From: JANSWY01 sp965243755
GTDB lineage: Bacteria > Bacteroidota > Bacteroidia > Cytophagales > Cyclobacteriaceae
Direction: 5' to 3'
Assembly (NCBI GenBank): GCA_965243755.1
Contig: CBDEVW010000006.1
Location: 1,093,097 to 1,157,096, forward strand
Length of the DNA stretch: 64,000 nt
The number at the start of each line of letters is the position of its first letter. The first letter of the stretch is position 1. The position numbers and the translations under genes are program-made. Shown here one piece after another: positions 34,598 through 44,653 of the stretch. Below the pieces are notes generated by a model that saw only the letters and a program-made list of their open reading frames with translations, was not told where the DNA came from and made no database searches.

Positions 34598-35976
34598 TTA
34601 TTGCCTTCTTCATTTAATTGGTTCTGCACGAGGTGAAATGAAGGATGATCCATCAATGCTTGAAGATGCTTGTTTTTGGATATGGTATCCAGTGATACGT
34701 GTCCTGATTTTGCAACCTTAACCAACATTTCAATGGCTTCATCCTCTTTGTTTTGTTGCGCAAGAATTGTCGCTCTGGTCCACTGTCCCCACGTGTTTTC
34801 AGGTTCGGTGATCAACCATATTTCGTTATAAAGCAGTGCCAGGTCCAGGTCTCCGTTTTCCATTTCCTGGAAACAGTTTTGTGCGCACATAGCCCATATT
34901 TGATTCAGGATCCTATGCGCTGAGTTCGATACGATGAGGTCCTCAGATAATGACTTCTTCTGCCATTTCTTAATCTGAACTTTCCACCAGCTTATTCCTT
35001 TCGTACTGTCTGAAGGAAGAAGCCGGGTAATGGGAATTTCCCTAAACGCCTGACGATGATATTTGACTGCTGCCAGTTCACTTTTTTCAACCTTAACTAT
35101 TCTTTTTTCCAGCTTTTGAAATTCTTTTGACTTACTGTATTGCTCGAGTGAGTCTGCAGGAGAGGTGTTAAAATCTCTTTCCAGATACTTGTGTAACCTT
35201 AGGACCTCAGGAAGATTGTCCTTTTGATTTTTCACATGGGCCATGAACGCTTGATAGATATGTTGTTTCAGGGCTGAACTTAAGTGAGGGTTTGTCTTTA
35301 ATTCTAACCAGTAGCATGCCAGGAGGATCATGTCTTCATTAGGCCATTGGTGTCTGTCGGCAGTAATGAGCCTGATATTGGTGATGTCCAGTTGATTCAG
35401 GTGTTCTTCGAATAGCTGATGTTCCAGGTAATTCATGTCTTTGTTGCCAACAATCCCAACGTAGAATAAATTATTTCTCTTTCGAATGCTTAGGTCAATT
35501 CTGTTGGCGTTTGCAGCGCCACATCCGATGATTCCTTTCACGCTACCGGTAAGTGTTGAAAACGCCACAGCAGCTCTGGATCCACCTGAGAACCCTGAAG
35601 TGTAAATTCTGTTAAGGTCCACGTTGAAACGTGTTTGAGTGTCAACCAGCATCGCATCTGCTGCATCAAAAACTAATTCCCAGTTGCCGTTTCTTGAGTT
35701 GTTGGATGCAACGATGATGTAGCCTAGTTCTTCAGCTGCTTTTTTGAAAATTCCAACTGGCAGTGATCCTCTTCCTCCTGGTTCGAAAATATAAAAGATC
35801 GGCCATGACTTATCAGGATCATAGGCAGATGGGAGGTACAGCGCGAATGACTGCTCGGGGATTGCCTGACATTTAACTGTATCTGTAATTACTCCAATGT
35901 ATTGCTCAATACCATTTGTTTGCCCAATAAGGGATCCGTAAAACAAAAGAAATACATTCAGGAGTTTCAGTTTCAT
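34594..35976 (-). CDS. Secreted alpha/beta hydrolase (esterase/PHB-depolymerase-like) with helical C-terminus
   Basis: A 460-residue exported protein. The signal peptide ends near SLIGQ. The hydrolase domain at ~35-220 has the nucleophile elbow GFSGGSR (Ser130), acid candidate GNKDMNY and base candidate DRHQWP, which together make a complete Ser-Asp-His triad by order. The C-terminal ~240 residues are helical and TPR-like, ending with SLDTISKNKHLQALMDHPSF, a segment typical of the tail of TPR-bearing Bacteroidota proteins. It probably cleaves an ester in the periplasm; the substrate is not known. It follows the SusCD operon in the same orientation but behind a terminator. Confidence 0.82.
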   Translation of the reverse strand: MKLKLLNVFLLFYGSLIGQTNGIEQYIGVITDTVKCQAIPEQSFALYLPSAYDPDKSWPIFYIFEPGGRGSLPVGIFKKAAEELGYIIVASNNSRNGNWELVFDAADAMLVDTQTRFNVDLNRIYTSGFSGGSRAAVAFSTLTGSVKGIIGCGAANANRIDLSIRKRNNLFYVGIVGNKDMNYLEHQLFEEHLNQLDITNIRLITADRHQWPNEDMILLACYWLELKTNPHLSSALKQHIYQAFMAHVKNQKDNLPEVLRLHKYLERDFNTSPADSLEQYSKSKEFQKLEKRIVKVEKSELAAVKYHRQAFREIPITRLLPSDSTKGISWWKVQIKKWQKKSLSEDLIVSNSAHRILNQIWAMCAQNCFQEMENGDLDLALLYNEIWLITEPENTWGQWTRATILAQQNKEDEAIEMLVKVAKSGHVSLDTISKNKHLQALMDHPSFHLVQNQLNEEGNN

Positions 35977-36079
35977 AAGGTCTTAAATTTAACCTATTTA
36001 TGCATCGTTACCCTGATGGCGGGTCAAATCTCATCAATGTTAAGTGCTTTGAATAGCATTCCGACACATAAGCCGGGTT

Positions 36080-36113
36080 AAAAAAGAGGTATCGGAAATA
36101 ATACCGATACCTC
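36080..36113 (-). terminator. Rho-independent terminator of the SusCD operon
   Basis: GAGGTATCGG (36086-36095), an eight-base loop and CCGATACCTC (36104-36113) form a perfect 10-bp stem. The run of A on its left reads as a T tract on the minus strand, directly after the SusD gene. Confidence 0.85.
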
Positions 36114-36139
36114 AAAATTGCTACTTCAAAATGTTTATT

Positions 36140-37528
36140 TTATTGATCCCACCAGAATCTGGTTTGAAGATTGGGAGTTTGCATTGGGATATTTGCCAGG
36201 TTCAGCAACCGTTCTTCCTGAGGATACGGCAACCTTCTTGGTATTTCTCCATTGGCGTTGAATGCGTTAACCCCATTTGGGTTAGGTGTCAATACCGGCA
36301 AGCCCACTCTTCTAAAGTCATTCCATGCTACAATACTTTGTGAATAGCACCCAATAAACTTCTCATTGATCAACACAGACAAACGCTCAGCGTTGGTTGT
36401 GGCAGCAGCCCATCTGGCATCAAGGTCGGTTTGATAAGCCGCAGGTGTTGGAGCACCGGTAATTTTCATAAACGAAGCATTTACCGCTTCATCAAGAGCA
36501 GCTTTGGCCGCTACAAGATCCGAAGCTGTCTGCATCATCTCAGCCTCAGCCTCCATGAATTTCACTTCCACATAACTTAACAGTGAAACGGGAGATGCGC
36601 TGACACTATAATATCCGGAATTGTTAGCACCAAGCTCAAAGTCGTCATTAATGAATGCCGGCTGTCTGGTGTCATCTGCACTAAATCTGCTGGCAAAATT
36701 GGCGTCCATACGGATATTTCCAGCCCGATCTTGTGAAAACTGAAACTGAGGATTGACTTCATTTCCAGAATTACCAAAAATCATTTCAAAATCCTCTGCA
36801 TTGCTGGAAATTGCATTGGGAGCCAGTGCTAATGCAGCGGTGTAAGCGGAATTTCCATTGACCTTAGAAGCCTGAAATGCTATTTTCATCTGAAGCGTAT
36901 TAGCAACAGTGATCCAGCTACTGAGATTGCCGCCAAAATACAAGTCATCATTTCCGGGTGAACCTCCTAAACTCTCGCTGGCGCTTAGATTGGTTACCGC
37001 TTCATTCAATAGATTTGGTAAGATAGTTCCATACAGGTCTTGCTGGGTATCATATTCAGGTGCAAAATTACCATCGATTGCCCCGAACGCATCAGTATAC
37101 GGCACATCACCAAAAGCATCAGTCAGGGTGAGAATACCATAAGCCATAATTACCTGTGCAACTCCTTTGTAATGTGGGGAATTGGCTGCATCTGCCTGTC
37201 TGATAATCTGATCGGCTGACGCCAGGGTGTTGAAGTACATCCTTTGCCAAACTCCATCTGTATCCGCCTCTCTGATAAGGTATTGGTAGTTATCTTCCTG
37301 CTGTGCATTGATGCCTTCAAACTGCTGGGTCAACAATCCACTCATTCTTACAAACTCTCCGCCCACGGCCCATGCCAGTGCTACTTGTGCATTGGGCATC
37401 AGGGCAGCCATGGATACTTCTTCCGGCTGTGCAGGGTTTACATTAATATCACCAAAATCACAAGATGATATAGGTCCTATCATCGCTAATGCAATGATGA
37501 ACACTTTTATATTCTTTAAATTTTTCAT
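36140..37528 (-). CDS. SusD/RagB-family nutrient-binding outer-membrane lipoprotein
   Basis: A 462-residue lipoprotein; the lipobox ISSC is followed by DFGDINVNPAQP, the standard opening of the SusD-like_2 group. Helical TPR-like pairs make up most of the chain (ALMPNAQVALAWA..., LADAFGDVPYTDAFG-type motif reading TLTDAFGDVPYTDAF). The C-terminal motif RLPYPQEERLLN is also typical. It acts as the lid of the SusC transporter and captures oligosaccharides or peptides. It lies 19 bp after the SusC gene and before a strong terminator. No glycosidase genes are adjacent, so the nutrient cannot be inferred. Confidence 0.93.
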   Translation of the reverse strand: MKNLKNIKVFIIALAMIGPISSCDFGDINVNPAQPEEVSMAALMPNAQVALAWAVGGEFVRMSGLLTQQFEGINAQQEDNYQYLIREADTDGVWQRMYFNTLASADQIIRQADAANSPHYKGVAQVIMAYGILTLTDAFGDVPYTDAFGAIDGNFAPEYDTQQDLYGTILPNLLNEAVTNLSASESLGGSPGNDDLYFGGNLSSWITVANTLQMKIAFQASKVNGNSAYTAALALAPNAISSNAEDFEMIFGNSGNEVNPQFQFSQDRAGNIRMDANFASRFSADDTRQPAFINDDFELGANNSGYYSVSASPVSLLSYVEVKFMEAEAEMMQTASDLVAAKAALDEAVNASFMKITGAPTPAAYQTDLDARWAAATTNAERLSVLINEKFIGCYSQSIVAWNDFRRVGLPVLTPNPNGVNAFNANGEIPRRLPYPQEERLLNLANIPMQTPNLQTRFWWDQ

Positions 37529-37547
37529 TGTTCTTTCTTAGATATAA

Positions 37548-40500
37548 TTAAAAAGTAAGGTTAACATTCAGACCGTAACTTCTGGTATTTGGATTGTTGA
37601 AGTAGTCATAACCAAATACATTGCTTGAGTCCCCGGTAAGGTTAGTTTCCGGGTCAATACCCGTGTAGTCCGTAATCAGGAATAAGTTCCTTGCATTTAA
37701 TGTGATGTTTGCCGCACTAAATGGCGTCTTGGTCAGGAAGCTTGTGGGTAAGTTGTAGCTCAGTGAAATGTCTCTCATTCTAATCCAGGAACCGTCCTGA
37801 ACAGTTAGTTCGGTTAGTCCAACAAAACCGTAGTTTGAATAGAAGTTGGTTCCTCCATCAGTACCACCTTTCACCACTTCAATGTTGTTTGGCGTATTGG
37901 TAGGCGTAACATTTCCATCTTCATCTGTTTGACCCAATACACCCTCAAATATTACTCTTTCATTTCTGTCTAATGTTTGCTTGCTTACACCAAAATTGTT
38001 AAGCACACCAGATGTACCGTTATACACATCTCCACCTTCTCTGATATCCAAAAGGAAACTCAGTGTAAAGCCTTTAAAGTTGAAGGTGTTTCTGAAGCCA
38101 AGCAGGAAATCAGGGTTTGGATCTCCCACTACTCCTTCGGTAGGATCTTCATATGGCATACCGTTACTAGGGTCTATGACCATTCTTCCCTGATCGTCTC
38201 TCAGGAATCTGGTACCGAAGAAAGTTCCGAAAGGATGACCAGCAACCACTCTTTGCGTTCCAAAAGGATCAATGGTAAGCACTTCAATGCCCTCAGCCAG
38301 TTTTACCACTTCATTCCTGATTCTTGTGAAATTGATTCCCGCATCATAACTAAAGTTGCCATTATCAACAACAGAGGCAGTCAGGGCTGCTTCAATACCT
38401 TTGTTAATTACTTCAGCGGAATTGACAGCTCTTTGCTGAAAGCCACTTGCACTTGGTAGAGTAATATTAAGGATCATATTGGTAGTTTGTGCATTAAAAT
38501 AGGTGACATCAAGTCCTATTCTTCCATCAAAAAACTGCAGGTCCGCTCCAAACTCTGTGGTTGTAGTAATTTCAGCCACAAGATCAGTGTTGCCTAATCT
38601 TCCGTTGGAATTAAATGAGTTGACACCAAAAGCCGGGAATAGTACGCCGTTAGGGTTGGTCCACCCGTCGATGACCTGAGACTGATTGAACCCATTGCTG
38701 GTTAATGCAAACCCAGGGTCATTTCCTACCTGACCCCATGAGACTCTCAATTTACCATAACTAAATATAGAGCTGTTGATTCCAAAGGTTTGTGTGAAAT
38801 CCCAGCCTAAACTTGCTGCGGGGTAGAAGAAAGAATTGTTTTCAGGAGGTAAAGTAGAAGACCAGTCATTCCTTCCGCTGAGATTTATAAAGAACTGGCT
38901 GGCGTAGTTTAAGGTAAGTGTACCATATAACCCATATAGTTTTTTACGGTTTACACCTTCAGAAACTGTTACTGATTGCGCAGCAGCGATGTTGAAGAAA
39001 TTATCTGACACGAGTCCTCTTCCATCAATTCTGTTGATATGTACATCTTTGTTGTAGTAATTGTGCCCGACGGTTAAGTTATAGGTAAAAGACTCATTAA
39101 CGTCACCTTTAATGGTCGCAAGCAGGTCACTGTTAAGGTCGGTGCTTCTAATTGTTTGATTGATGACCTGACCATCCTGCAGGGTCGAAGAGTTAATCGC
39201 ATTTCTGAAAATCCTGTCATCGCCATAGGTATCAGTACCAACACGGTAAGTGAAATTCAACCATGGTGCAGGATCGTACGTTAGTTGAGCATACCCGATG
39301 AGCCTGTTTACTTCGTCGGTGGCGAAGTTTTTATTGACTGTGAAAAACGGGTTGTCATAAATACTACCACCTCTGTATGCTCTTTGGGTTCCATCAGGAA
39401 ATTGATAACCTGCGCTGTTGTCAAAATTTGGAGCTGTTCTCAACAGACCCAACATAACTCCTGAAGTATTAGAGCCATTTTGAACTTTCTTACCGCCTGA
39501 TTTGATATAAGTACTGGAAACGGTGGCGGTTAGGTTTTCAATGATGTCATAAGAAGTGGTCAGCTTGATACTCGTTCTTTCAAAATTACTATTGGGCATG
39601 ATACCCGTTTGATCCAATCGTCCAACGGAGAAGTAATAATTTACTTTGTCGGTACCACCTTGTACACTCACATTGTTATTAAACGTATTACCATTTCTGA
39701 AAAACAGGTCCGGGTGATCATAAGCCTTTGGTGTAACACCTGTCGCAGTAGGGTCATTAATGGGGACGATCAATCCGTTTTCATCCCAAATACTTGGTGT
39801 GGTAGAATAGCTCAATTCTGAGAATCTTGGGCCCCAGCTGGTCCTTTGAGTAGAACCAGTCATGGCAGCCTGGAATGTAGGTACTCCGTTGACTACAGCT
39901 CCCTGTGCGTATTCCATTTGAAGTTCCGGAAGTTTATTTACCTGATCTACGGTATAACCAAAAGTGTATTTCACCTGTGCTTTTTGGTTTCTGGAACCTT
40001 TTTTGGTAGTTATTACTACAGCACCATTGGCGGCTCTGATTCCATATAACACGGTAGCAGCCGGACCTTTAAGTACCGTCAATGATTCTACATCATTAGG
40101 GTTAATATCAATCGCTCTGTTCGAGTTTGTGACACCTCCGGAACCCAGGTCTGATGGGTCGTCATCCGGGCTATCAGAGGTATTGAAGGTAGAATTATCA
40201 ATCGGAATACCGTCAATTACAAATAAAGGAGCATTACTTCCCTGTACTGTTTTGTTACCCCTGATCCTGATTTGAGCAGCTGCTCCCGGACTACCGCCCG
40301 AACTTGTAACCTGTACTCCGGCTACTTTTCCACTTAGGGCAGATACAAAGTTGGTTTCATTGGCTTGTCGAACTTCGTCTGCACTAACATTTTGGATTGA
40401 ATAACCCAGTTCACGTTTGTTTGCTTCAATACCTGCGGCAGTAACAACCAGTTCTGTGAGTTCCGTAACCTCAAATTTCATTTGAATGTCAATAACGGAC

Positions 40501-40766
40501 CTGGCACCCACGGTCACTTCCTGTGTAGTGTATCCAACGAAAGAATACACAAGAATGGCATTGTCACCTGGGATGGTTACTCTGTAATTTCCATCTGCGT
40601 CGGTAACTGTTCCGGTGGTCGTTCCTTTTAGCAGTACGCTTACACCAGGTAGTCCGGAACCATCATCTGATGAGGTTACTGTACCTGAAATTGTCCGTTC
40701 CTGAGCCCAGGAGCTTAAAATAAACCCTGATGTGAGGAACGCAATTAGTAGTAAAATCTTCTTCAT
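37548..40766 (-). CDS. SusC/RagA-family TonB-linked outer-membrane transporter
   Basis: A 1072-residue receptor, the usual size for SusC. Signal peptide; CarboxypepD_reg-like domain at ~24-110 (ISGTVTSSDDGSGLPGVSV); the SusC-specific plug from about 115 to 240 with VQVTSSGGSPGAAAQIRIRG and the NPNDVESLTVLKGPAATVLYG motif; then a beta-barrel ending in LNVNLTF. It takes up large nutrients through the outer membrane with energy from TonB. It is first in a two-gene operon with the SusD-like gene. No ECF sigma/anti-sigma pair is next to it, so its control is not of that kind locally. Confidence 0.95.
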   Translation of the reverse strand: MKKILLLIAFLTSGFILSSWAQERTISGTVTSSDDGSGLPGVSVLLKGTTTGTVTDADGNYRVTIPGDNAILVYSFVGYTTQEVTVGARSVIDIQMKFEVTELTELVVTAAGIEANKRELGYSIQNVSADEVRQANETNFVSALSGKVAGVQVTSSGGSPGAAAQIRIRGNKTVQGSNAPLFVIDGIPIDNSTFNTSDSPDDDPSDLGSGGVTNSNRAIDINPNDVESLTVLKGPAATVLYGIRAANGAVVITTKKGSRNQKAQVKYTFGYTVDQVNKLPELQMEYAQGAVVNGVPTFQAAMTGSTQRTSWGPRFSELSYSTTPSIWDENGLIVPINDPTATGVTPKAYDHPDLFFRNGNTFNNNVSVQGGTDKVNYYFSVGRLDQTGIMPNSNFERTSIKLTTSYDIIENLTATVSSTYIKSGGKKVQNGSNTSGVMLGLLRTAPNFDNSAGYQFPDGTQRAYRGGSIYDNPFFTVNKNFATDEVNRLIGYAQLTYDPAPWLNFTYRVGTDTYGDDRIFRNAINSSTLQDGQVINQTIRSTDLNSDLLATIKGDVNESFTYNLTVGHNYYNKDVHINRIDGRGLVSDNFFNIAAAQSVTVSEGVNRKKLYGLYGTLTLNYASQFFINLSGRNDWSSTLPPENNSFFYPAASLGWDFTQTFGINSSIFSYGKLRVSWGQVGNDPGFALTSNGFNQSQVIDGWTNPNGVLFPAFGVNSFNSNGRLGNTDLVAEITTTTEFGADLQFFDGRIGLDVTYFNAQTTNMILNITLPSASGFQQRAVNSAEVINKGIEAALTASVVDNGNFSYDAGINFTRIRNEVVKLAEGIEVLTIDPFGTQRVVAGHPFGTFFGTRFLRDDQGRMVIDPSNGMPYEDPTEGVVGDPNPDFLLGFRNTFNFKGFTLSFLLDIREGGDVYNGTSGVLNNFGVSKQTLDRNERVIFEGVLGQTDEDGNVTPTNTPNNIEVVKGGTDGGTNFYSNYGFVGLTELTVQDGSWIRMRDISLSYNLPTSFLTKTPFSAANITLNARNLFLITDYTGIDPETNLTGDSSNVFGYDYFNNPNTRSYGLNVNLTF

Positions 40767-41226
40767 GCTGTTCTGTTTAAGTAAAAAATAGATTAATTAG
40801 ATATTGGAACAATTATATTTATAAAAGACCTTACAACTAAAGCTCACAAATAACTGAATTGTGATAATTAAATTGTACTAAACCAATATTACTATATTCT
40901 GATTGTTCTTATCTCTTTATGTTTTTTGGCTCATCAAATTGATAAAAAGGCAATTTAACAGTGAAATACTTCATTAAAATGAAATAGTTAAAACCAAAAT
41001 CTTATAAACATGAAAAAATTATAAATTGTATCGTTTTCGTACATAATGTTCATAATTGTACTAAATGACGAACGGGAAGAAATGTGATGAAATTTATATA
41101 AGGGTAATTAGTGATAGGATTGTAAGGGGGTAATATTTGAATAATACAAATAGATAAGGATTGCAACATTGGTCGTCACTGGAACTTGGTTCTACCGCAT
41201 ATTTATTGTTATATTGATACCTGCAA
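40767..41226. other. Divergent intergenic region between SusC and the STN-receptor cassette
   Basis: About 460 bases, strongly A/T-rich. AATTGTACTAAA occurs twice in the same orientation, at 40871-40882 and 41054-41065, and might be a regulator site. CAATATTA (40884-40891) is one base off a -7 element for the SusC gene on the minus strand. No gene was found. Confidence 0.45.
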
Positions 41227-41262
41227 TTGAGGGTATTACGGGGTGAAAAAATAAAGACCGAG

Positions 41263-41970
41263 GTGTATTCGAAATTTACATGTTTAGCGTTCATTTTAAT
41301 GGTCTCCATTTCAATGGTGACTTGTAGGTTGTATTCACAAGAGATCCTCAAAGAAACCAACTTCCTTAATGCTACTCGGTTAAATCAGGCTCTTCCGGAA
41401 GCTGGTATAGACACAGGGCCGATATACTTTATGCGCTCTCAATCAAGGAATTCTCACCAGTTTTTTATTTACAAATCCTGGCAAAAGTCTGATATAGTAT
41501 ATAATAATAAGTTGTACCTTGATTTGCATCTGGTATATGATATAAACAAAGATCAGCTGGTACTCAAACACCCGAAACCTGATCGCAGGGATGGAATTGC
41601 GCTAAATATGGATCTTGTAACACAATTTGTTATTAATGGGCACCATTTTATGCGGGACGCAAATAACATATTTGTCGAGTTAATTTACCAGGGAGAAAAT
41701 TTTCATATTGTAGCATCAAGAAAGAAGAACCTGATTACTTCTTCCACCGGCGCTGAATATGCTAATCAAAATGTGTATTTCTTATGGTTAAATAAAGATC
41801 CCGATGCGGCTGTTTGGCTGAAATCACGATCGGTTTTGAAAGAAGTCTTTGGACCGTCATATTCCAGCATCAATAAATTGATCAAATCCAGCTATAAACA
41901 TGGTTTTAGCCTTACGAATGAGCAAAAGTTGATCGGTTACCTAACGCGATTTGATGAGTTACTGGACTAA
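41263..41970 (+). CDS. Unrecognised secreted protein, first gene of the STN-receptor cassette
   Basis: A 235-residue protein. GTG 41263 is the likeliest start because it opens a signal peptide (VYSKFTCLAFILMVSISMVT...LYSQE); TTG 41227 would add a charged extension, ATG 41299 would shorten the signal. The mature part is mixed alpha/beta (FFIYKSWQKSDIVYNNKLYLDLHLVYD..., QFVINGHHFMRD) with no known motif. I have seen similar proteins in Bacteroidota next to TonB receptors but know no function. It overlaps the receptor gene by 17 bases, implying coupled translation. Confidence 0.7.
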   Translation: MYSKFTCLAFILMVSISMVTCRLYSQEILKETNFLNATRLNQALPEAGIDTGPIYFMRSQSRNSHQFFIYKSWQKSDIVYNNKLYLDLHLVYDINKDQLVLKHPKPDRRDGIALNMDLVTQFVINGHHFMRDANNIFVELIYQGENFHIVASRKKNLITSSTGAEYANQNVYFLWLNKDPDAAVWLKSRSVLKEVFGPSYSSINKLIKSSYKHGFSLTNEQKLIGYLTRFDELLD

Positions 41971-44653
41971 ATTTGTATTGATACTTATCCTGATTCACTC
42001 AAACTATGTGGCACTTTGTCAGTCTGGCCAGGAAAAAATGCCCATCACTGACGTAATTAAACAGATCAGCAAGAATGAATCGGTCAAGTTTTATTTTCAT
42101 GAAGAATGGTTAGACACCATTAAGACCAGTTCAGTGACGACAGTAGAAGAACTGCTCCAATTTCTTAAAAGCAGTGCCGATTTAAATTACCATAGGATAG
42201 GGCAACAGATCTTCCTCCTGAGACAAAAGTCACCTATTCATAATTTCATTAGTTCCGATCAAGGAAGCCGGGAAAAGATGTTGTTTGCCAGAGAACTTGG
42301 GCTGCAGGATGATGATGTGTTACTGGAAATAGGGGATCCTTCAGCTATCAATAGAAACAGCACCGTATTAATCAGTGGTCAAGTTAAACATATTGACACA
42401 GGTGAGCCCATTCCAGGAGCGGCTATTTTTGAATCAACCAGCAATTTTTCAGCCGTGACCGATCAAAAAGGGAACTATAGCATGGAAATTCCTCTGGGTA
42501 AACATGATATTACCGCACAGTTTTCAGGTTTTGAAGACAAAAGGTTGGTCATATATGTCCACTCAGGAGATACCCTCAATATTCAACTTACTCCTGGCAT
42601 TATTACTTTGCAGGAAATTGCTGTTGTGGCAGATATGGATGCAAATGTTAATTCTGCCCAGACTGGAAAAAACAGTTTGCAAATCAAGCAGTTGGATAAT
42701 ATCCCAAAGGTATTAGGTGAAACGGACATCATGCAGGTGGCGCTTTCATTACCTGGAGTTCAGAATGTGGGAGAGGGGTCAACGGGAATTAACGTACGGG
42801 GAGGCAAGGCAGATCAGAATTTGATACTTCTTGACAGAGCCGTCATTTACAATCCCTTTCATTTTTTTGGTTTCTTTTCTTCATTCAATTCTGACATCAT
42901 CAAGTCCGTGGATATCTATAAGGGAAATGTACCGGTCAACTATGGGGGGCGCCTTTCCTCATTACTGGCTGTTTCCACTGATCCTGGAGATAAAATCAAC
43001 ACGCATGTCGATGTTGGGATTAGCCCCGTTACGAGTAAATTGAGCTTTAACACACCGGTGGTGAAGGAAAGATCTTCCCTTACTTTTGGTGGCCGGACAA
43101 CTTATTCCAAATATGTGATAAGCAGGATAGATAATGAAAATGTCAGGCAGAGTGACCCCTCATTTCATGACCTTACCACCAGCTACTTTCATCAGTTTGA
43201 GAACAATAGCAGTATTAAATTCTCCGGGTATTACTCCAAAGATCAGTTCAGGTTAACCCCTGACTCTTTGTACCAATACCGTAACTTCGGAAGCAGCCTG
43301 CAGTGGAACCAGGTCATTAATAAAAACCTTAATGTTGAATCTGCTTCAGCATGGTCCAGGTATGATTATCAAATTCTTTTTCAAAGTGATTCTCTTGGAG
43401 CGTTCCAGTATGGTTTTGACATTGAGGACTTATACTTTTCTGAGTCGCTGCATTGGAATCTTGATAATACACACCAGCTTAGTATTGGAGGGGACCTTAG
43501 GATTTATGATCTTACCCCGGGGTACCTTCAACCATTTGGAGAAAATAGTCTTGTGGAAACCAGGTCTATTGACAGGGAAAGGGGAAGGGAGGCAGCTGTT
43601 TATTTTTCAGATGAATTTAAGTTGTTTTCAAAGTGGTTATTTGATGTTGGGTTGCGTTATTCATTTTTCCAACCGACAGGAGGCAGGTCCATCAAATTTT
43701 ACCATCCAAATACCATCAAATCTAATAACAGCATTGCCAAAGAGCAATATTTTGGCAGAGATGAGGTAATTAGCACCTTCCATGGTCCAGAAGCCAGGGT
43801 TTCTGTTGTATACTCATTGCCGCTGGAATCATCGGTTAAACTAAGCTTCAATTCAATGAGGCAATACATTCATGTGCTTTCGAATAATGTGACCATTTCT
43901 CCAACGGATACCTGGAAATTGTCGGACCCAAATTTCGAACCTCAACTCAGTCATCAAATTTCTATGGGTTATTTCAGAAATTTCAGTTCCAATACCATTG
44001 AAGCATCTGTAGAAGGATACTATAAGGTGTTTTCAAATATCGTTGATTACAAGGTAGGAGCTGACCTTATTTTAAACCCGGACATTGAACAGGATATCTT
44101 GCAGGGCAATGGCCTGGCATTCGGGGTTGAATTTTTGATTAAGAAAAATGCAGGAGCATTAACAGGTTGGCTTGGCTATGCGTTTAGTCGTTCACTTCAG
44201 CAATTTAATTCCAGCTTTGCCGAGGAACGGATCAATAACGGAAATTATTTTCCATCAAATTTTGATAAGCCCCATAATTTAACAGCAGTCAGCAATTATA
44301 AAATAACCAGGAGATACAGCGTTTCGGCAAATTTAGTTTACACTTCGGGAAGACCGGTCACTTATCCAACCGCCATTTACACACTCAATGGCAGTGAGGT
44401 GGTTCATTTTGCCAATAGAAATCAGTTCCGGGTGCCTGATTATTTCAGAATGGACCTTAGTTTCAATGTGGAAGGTTCCCATAAAAACACTAAGAGATTT
44501 AAAGGCTACTGGTCTTTCTCAATCTACAATGTTACCGCTCGAAAAAATGTTTACTCCATATTCTTTGAGAATCGTAATGGAGAAATTAAGGCCTACAAAC
44601 TGGCAGTGCTGGGAGCAGCCATTCCTTCAATATCGTATAACATTGAAATGTGA
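41954..44653 (+). CDS. TonB-dependent receptor with N-terminal STN domain
   Basis: An 899-residue outer-membrane receptor starting at ATG 41954; an in-frame TTG lies just before. After the signal peptide comes an STN (secretin/TonB N-terminal) domain at ~28-95 (VKFYFHEEWLDTIKTSSVTT...). A CarboxypepD_reg-like domain follows (SGQVKHIDTGEPIPGAAIFE), then a plug with GINVRGGKADQNLILLD and a beta-barrel. An STN domain usually allows signalling to an anti-sigma factor, but no FecI/FecR genes are present here. The stop codon overlaps the next start. Confidence 0.92.
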   Translation: MSYWTKFVLILILIHSNYVALCQSGQEKMPITDVIKQISKNESVKFYFHEEWLDTIKTSSVTTVEELLQFLKSSADLNYHRIGQQIFLLRQKSPIHNFISSDQGSREKMLFARELGLQDDDVLLEIGDPSAINRNSTVLISGQVKHIDTGEPIPGAAIFESTSNFSAVTDQKGNYSMEIPLGKHDITAQFSGFEDKRLVIYVHSGDTLNIQLTPGIITLQEIAVVADMDANVNSAQTGKNSLQIKQLDNIPKVLGETDIMQVALSLPGVQNVGEGSTGINVRGGKADQNLILLDRAVIYNPFHFFGFFSSFNSDIIKSVDIYKGNVPVNYGGRLSSLLAVSTDPGDKINTHVDVGISPVTSKLSFNTPVVKERSSLTFGGRTTYSKYVISRIDNENVRQSDPSFHDLTTSYFHQFENNSSIKFSGYYSKDQFRLTPDSLYQYRNFGSSLQWNQVINKNLNVESASAWSRYDYQILFQSDSLGAFQYGFDIEDLYFSESLHWNLDNTHQLSIGGDLRIYDLTPGYLQPFGENSLVETRSIDRERGREAAVYFSDEFKLFSKWLFDVGLRYSFFQPTGGRSIKFYHPNTIKSNNSIAKEQYFGRDEVISTFHGPEARVSVVYSLPLESSVKLSFNSMRQYIHVLSNNVTISPTDTWKLSDPNFEPQLSHQISMGYFRNFSSNTIEASVEGYYKVFSNIVDYKVGADLILNPDIEQDILQGNGLAFGVEFLIKKNAGALTGWLGYAFSRSLQQFNSSFAEERINNGNYFPSNFDKPHNLTAVSNYKITRRYSVSANLVYTSGRPVTYPTAIYTLNGSEVVHFANRNQFRVPDYFRMDLSFNVEGSHKNTKRFKGYWSFSIYNVTARKNVYSIFFENRNGEIKAYKLAVLGAAIPSISYNIEM

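Noticed and set aside
37977..38459. 160-codon plus-strand frame within the SusC gene
   Set aside because: It is a shadow on the opposite strand of a well-supported SusC gene; no motif or start signal.
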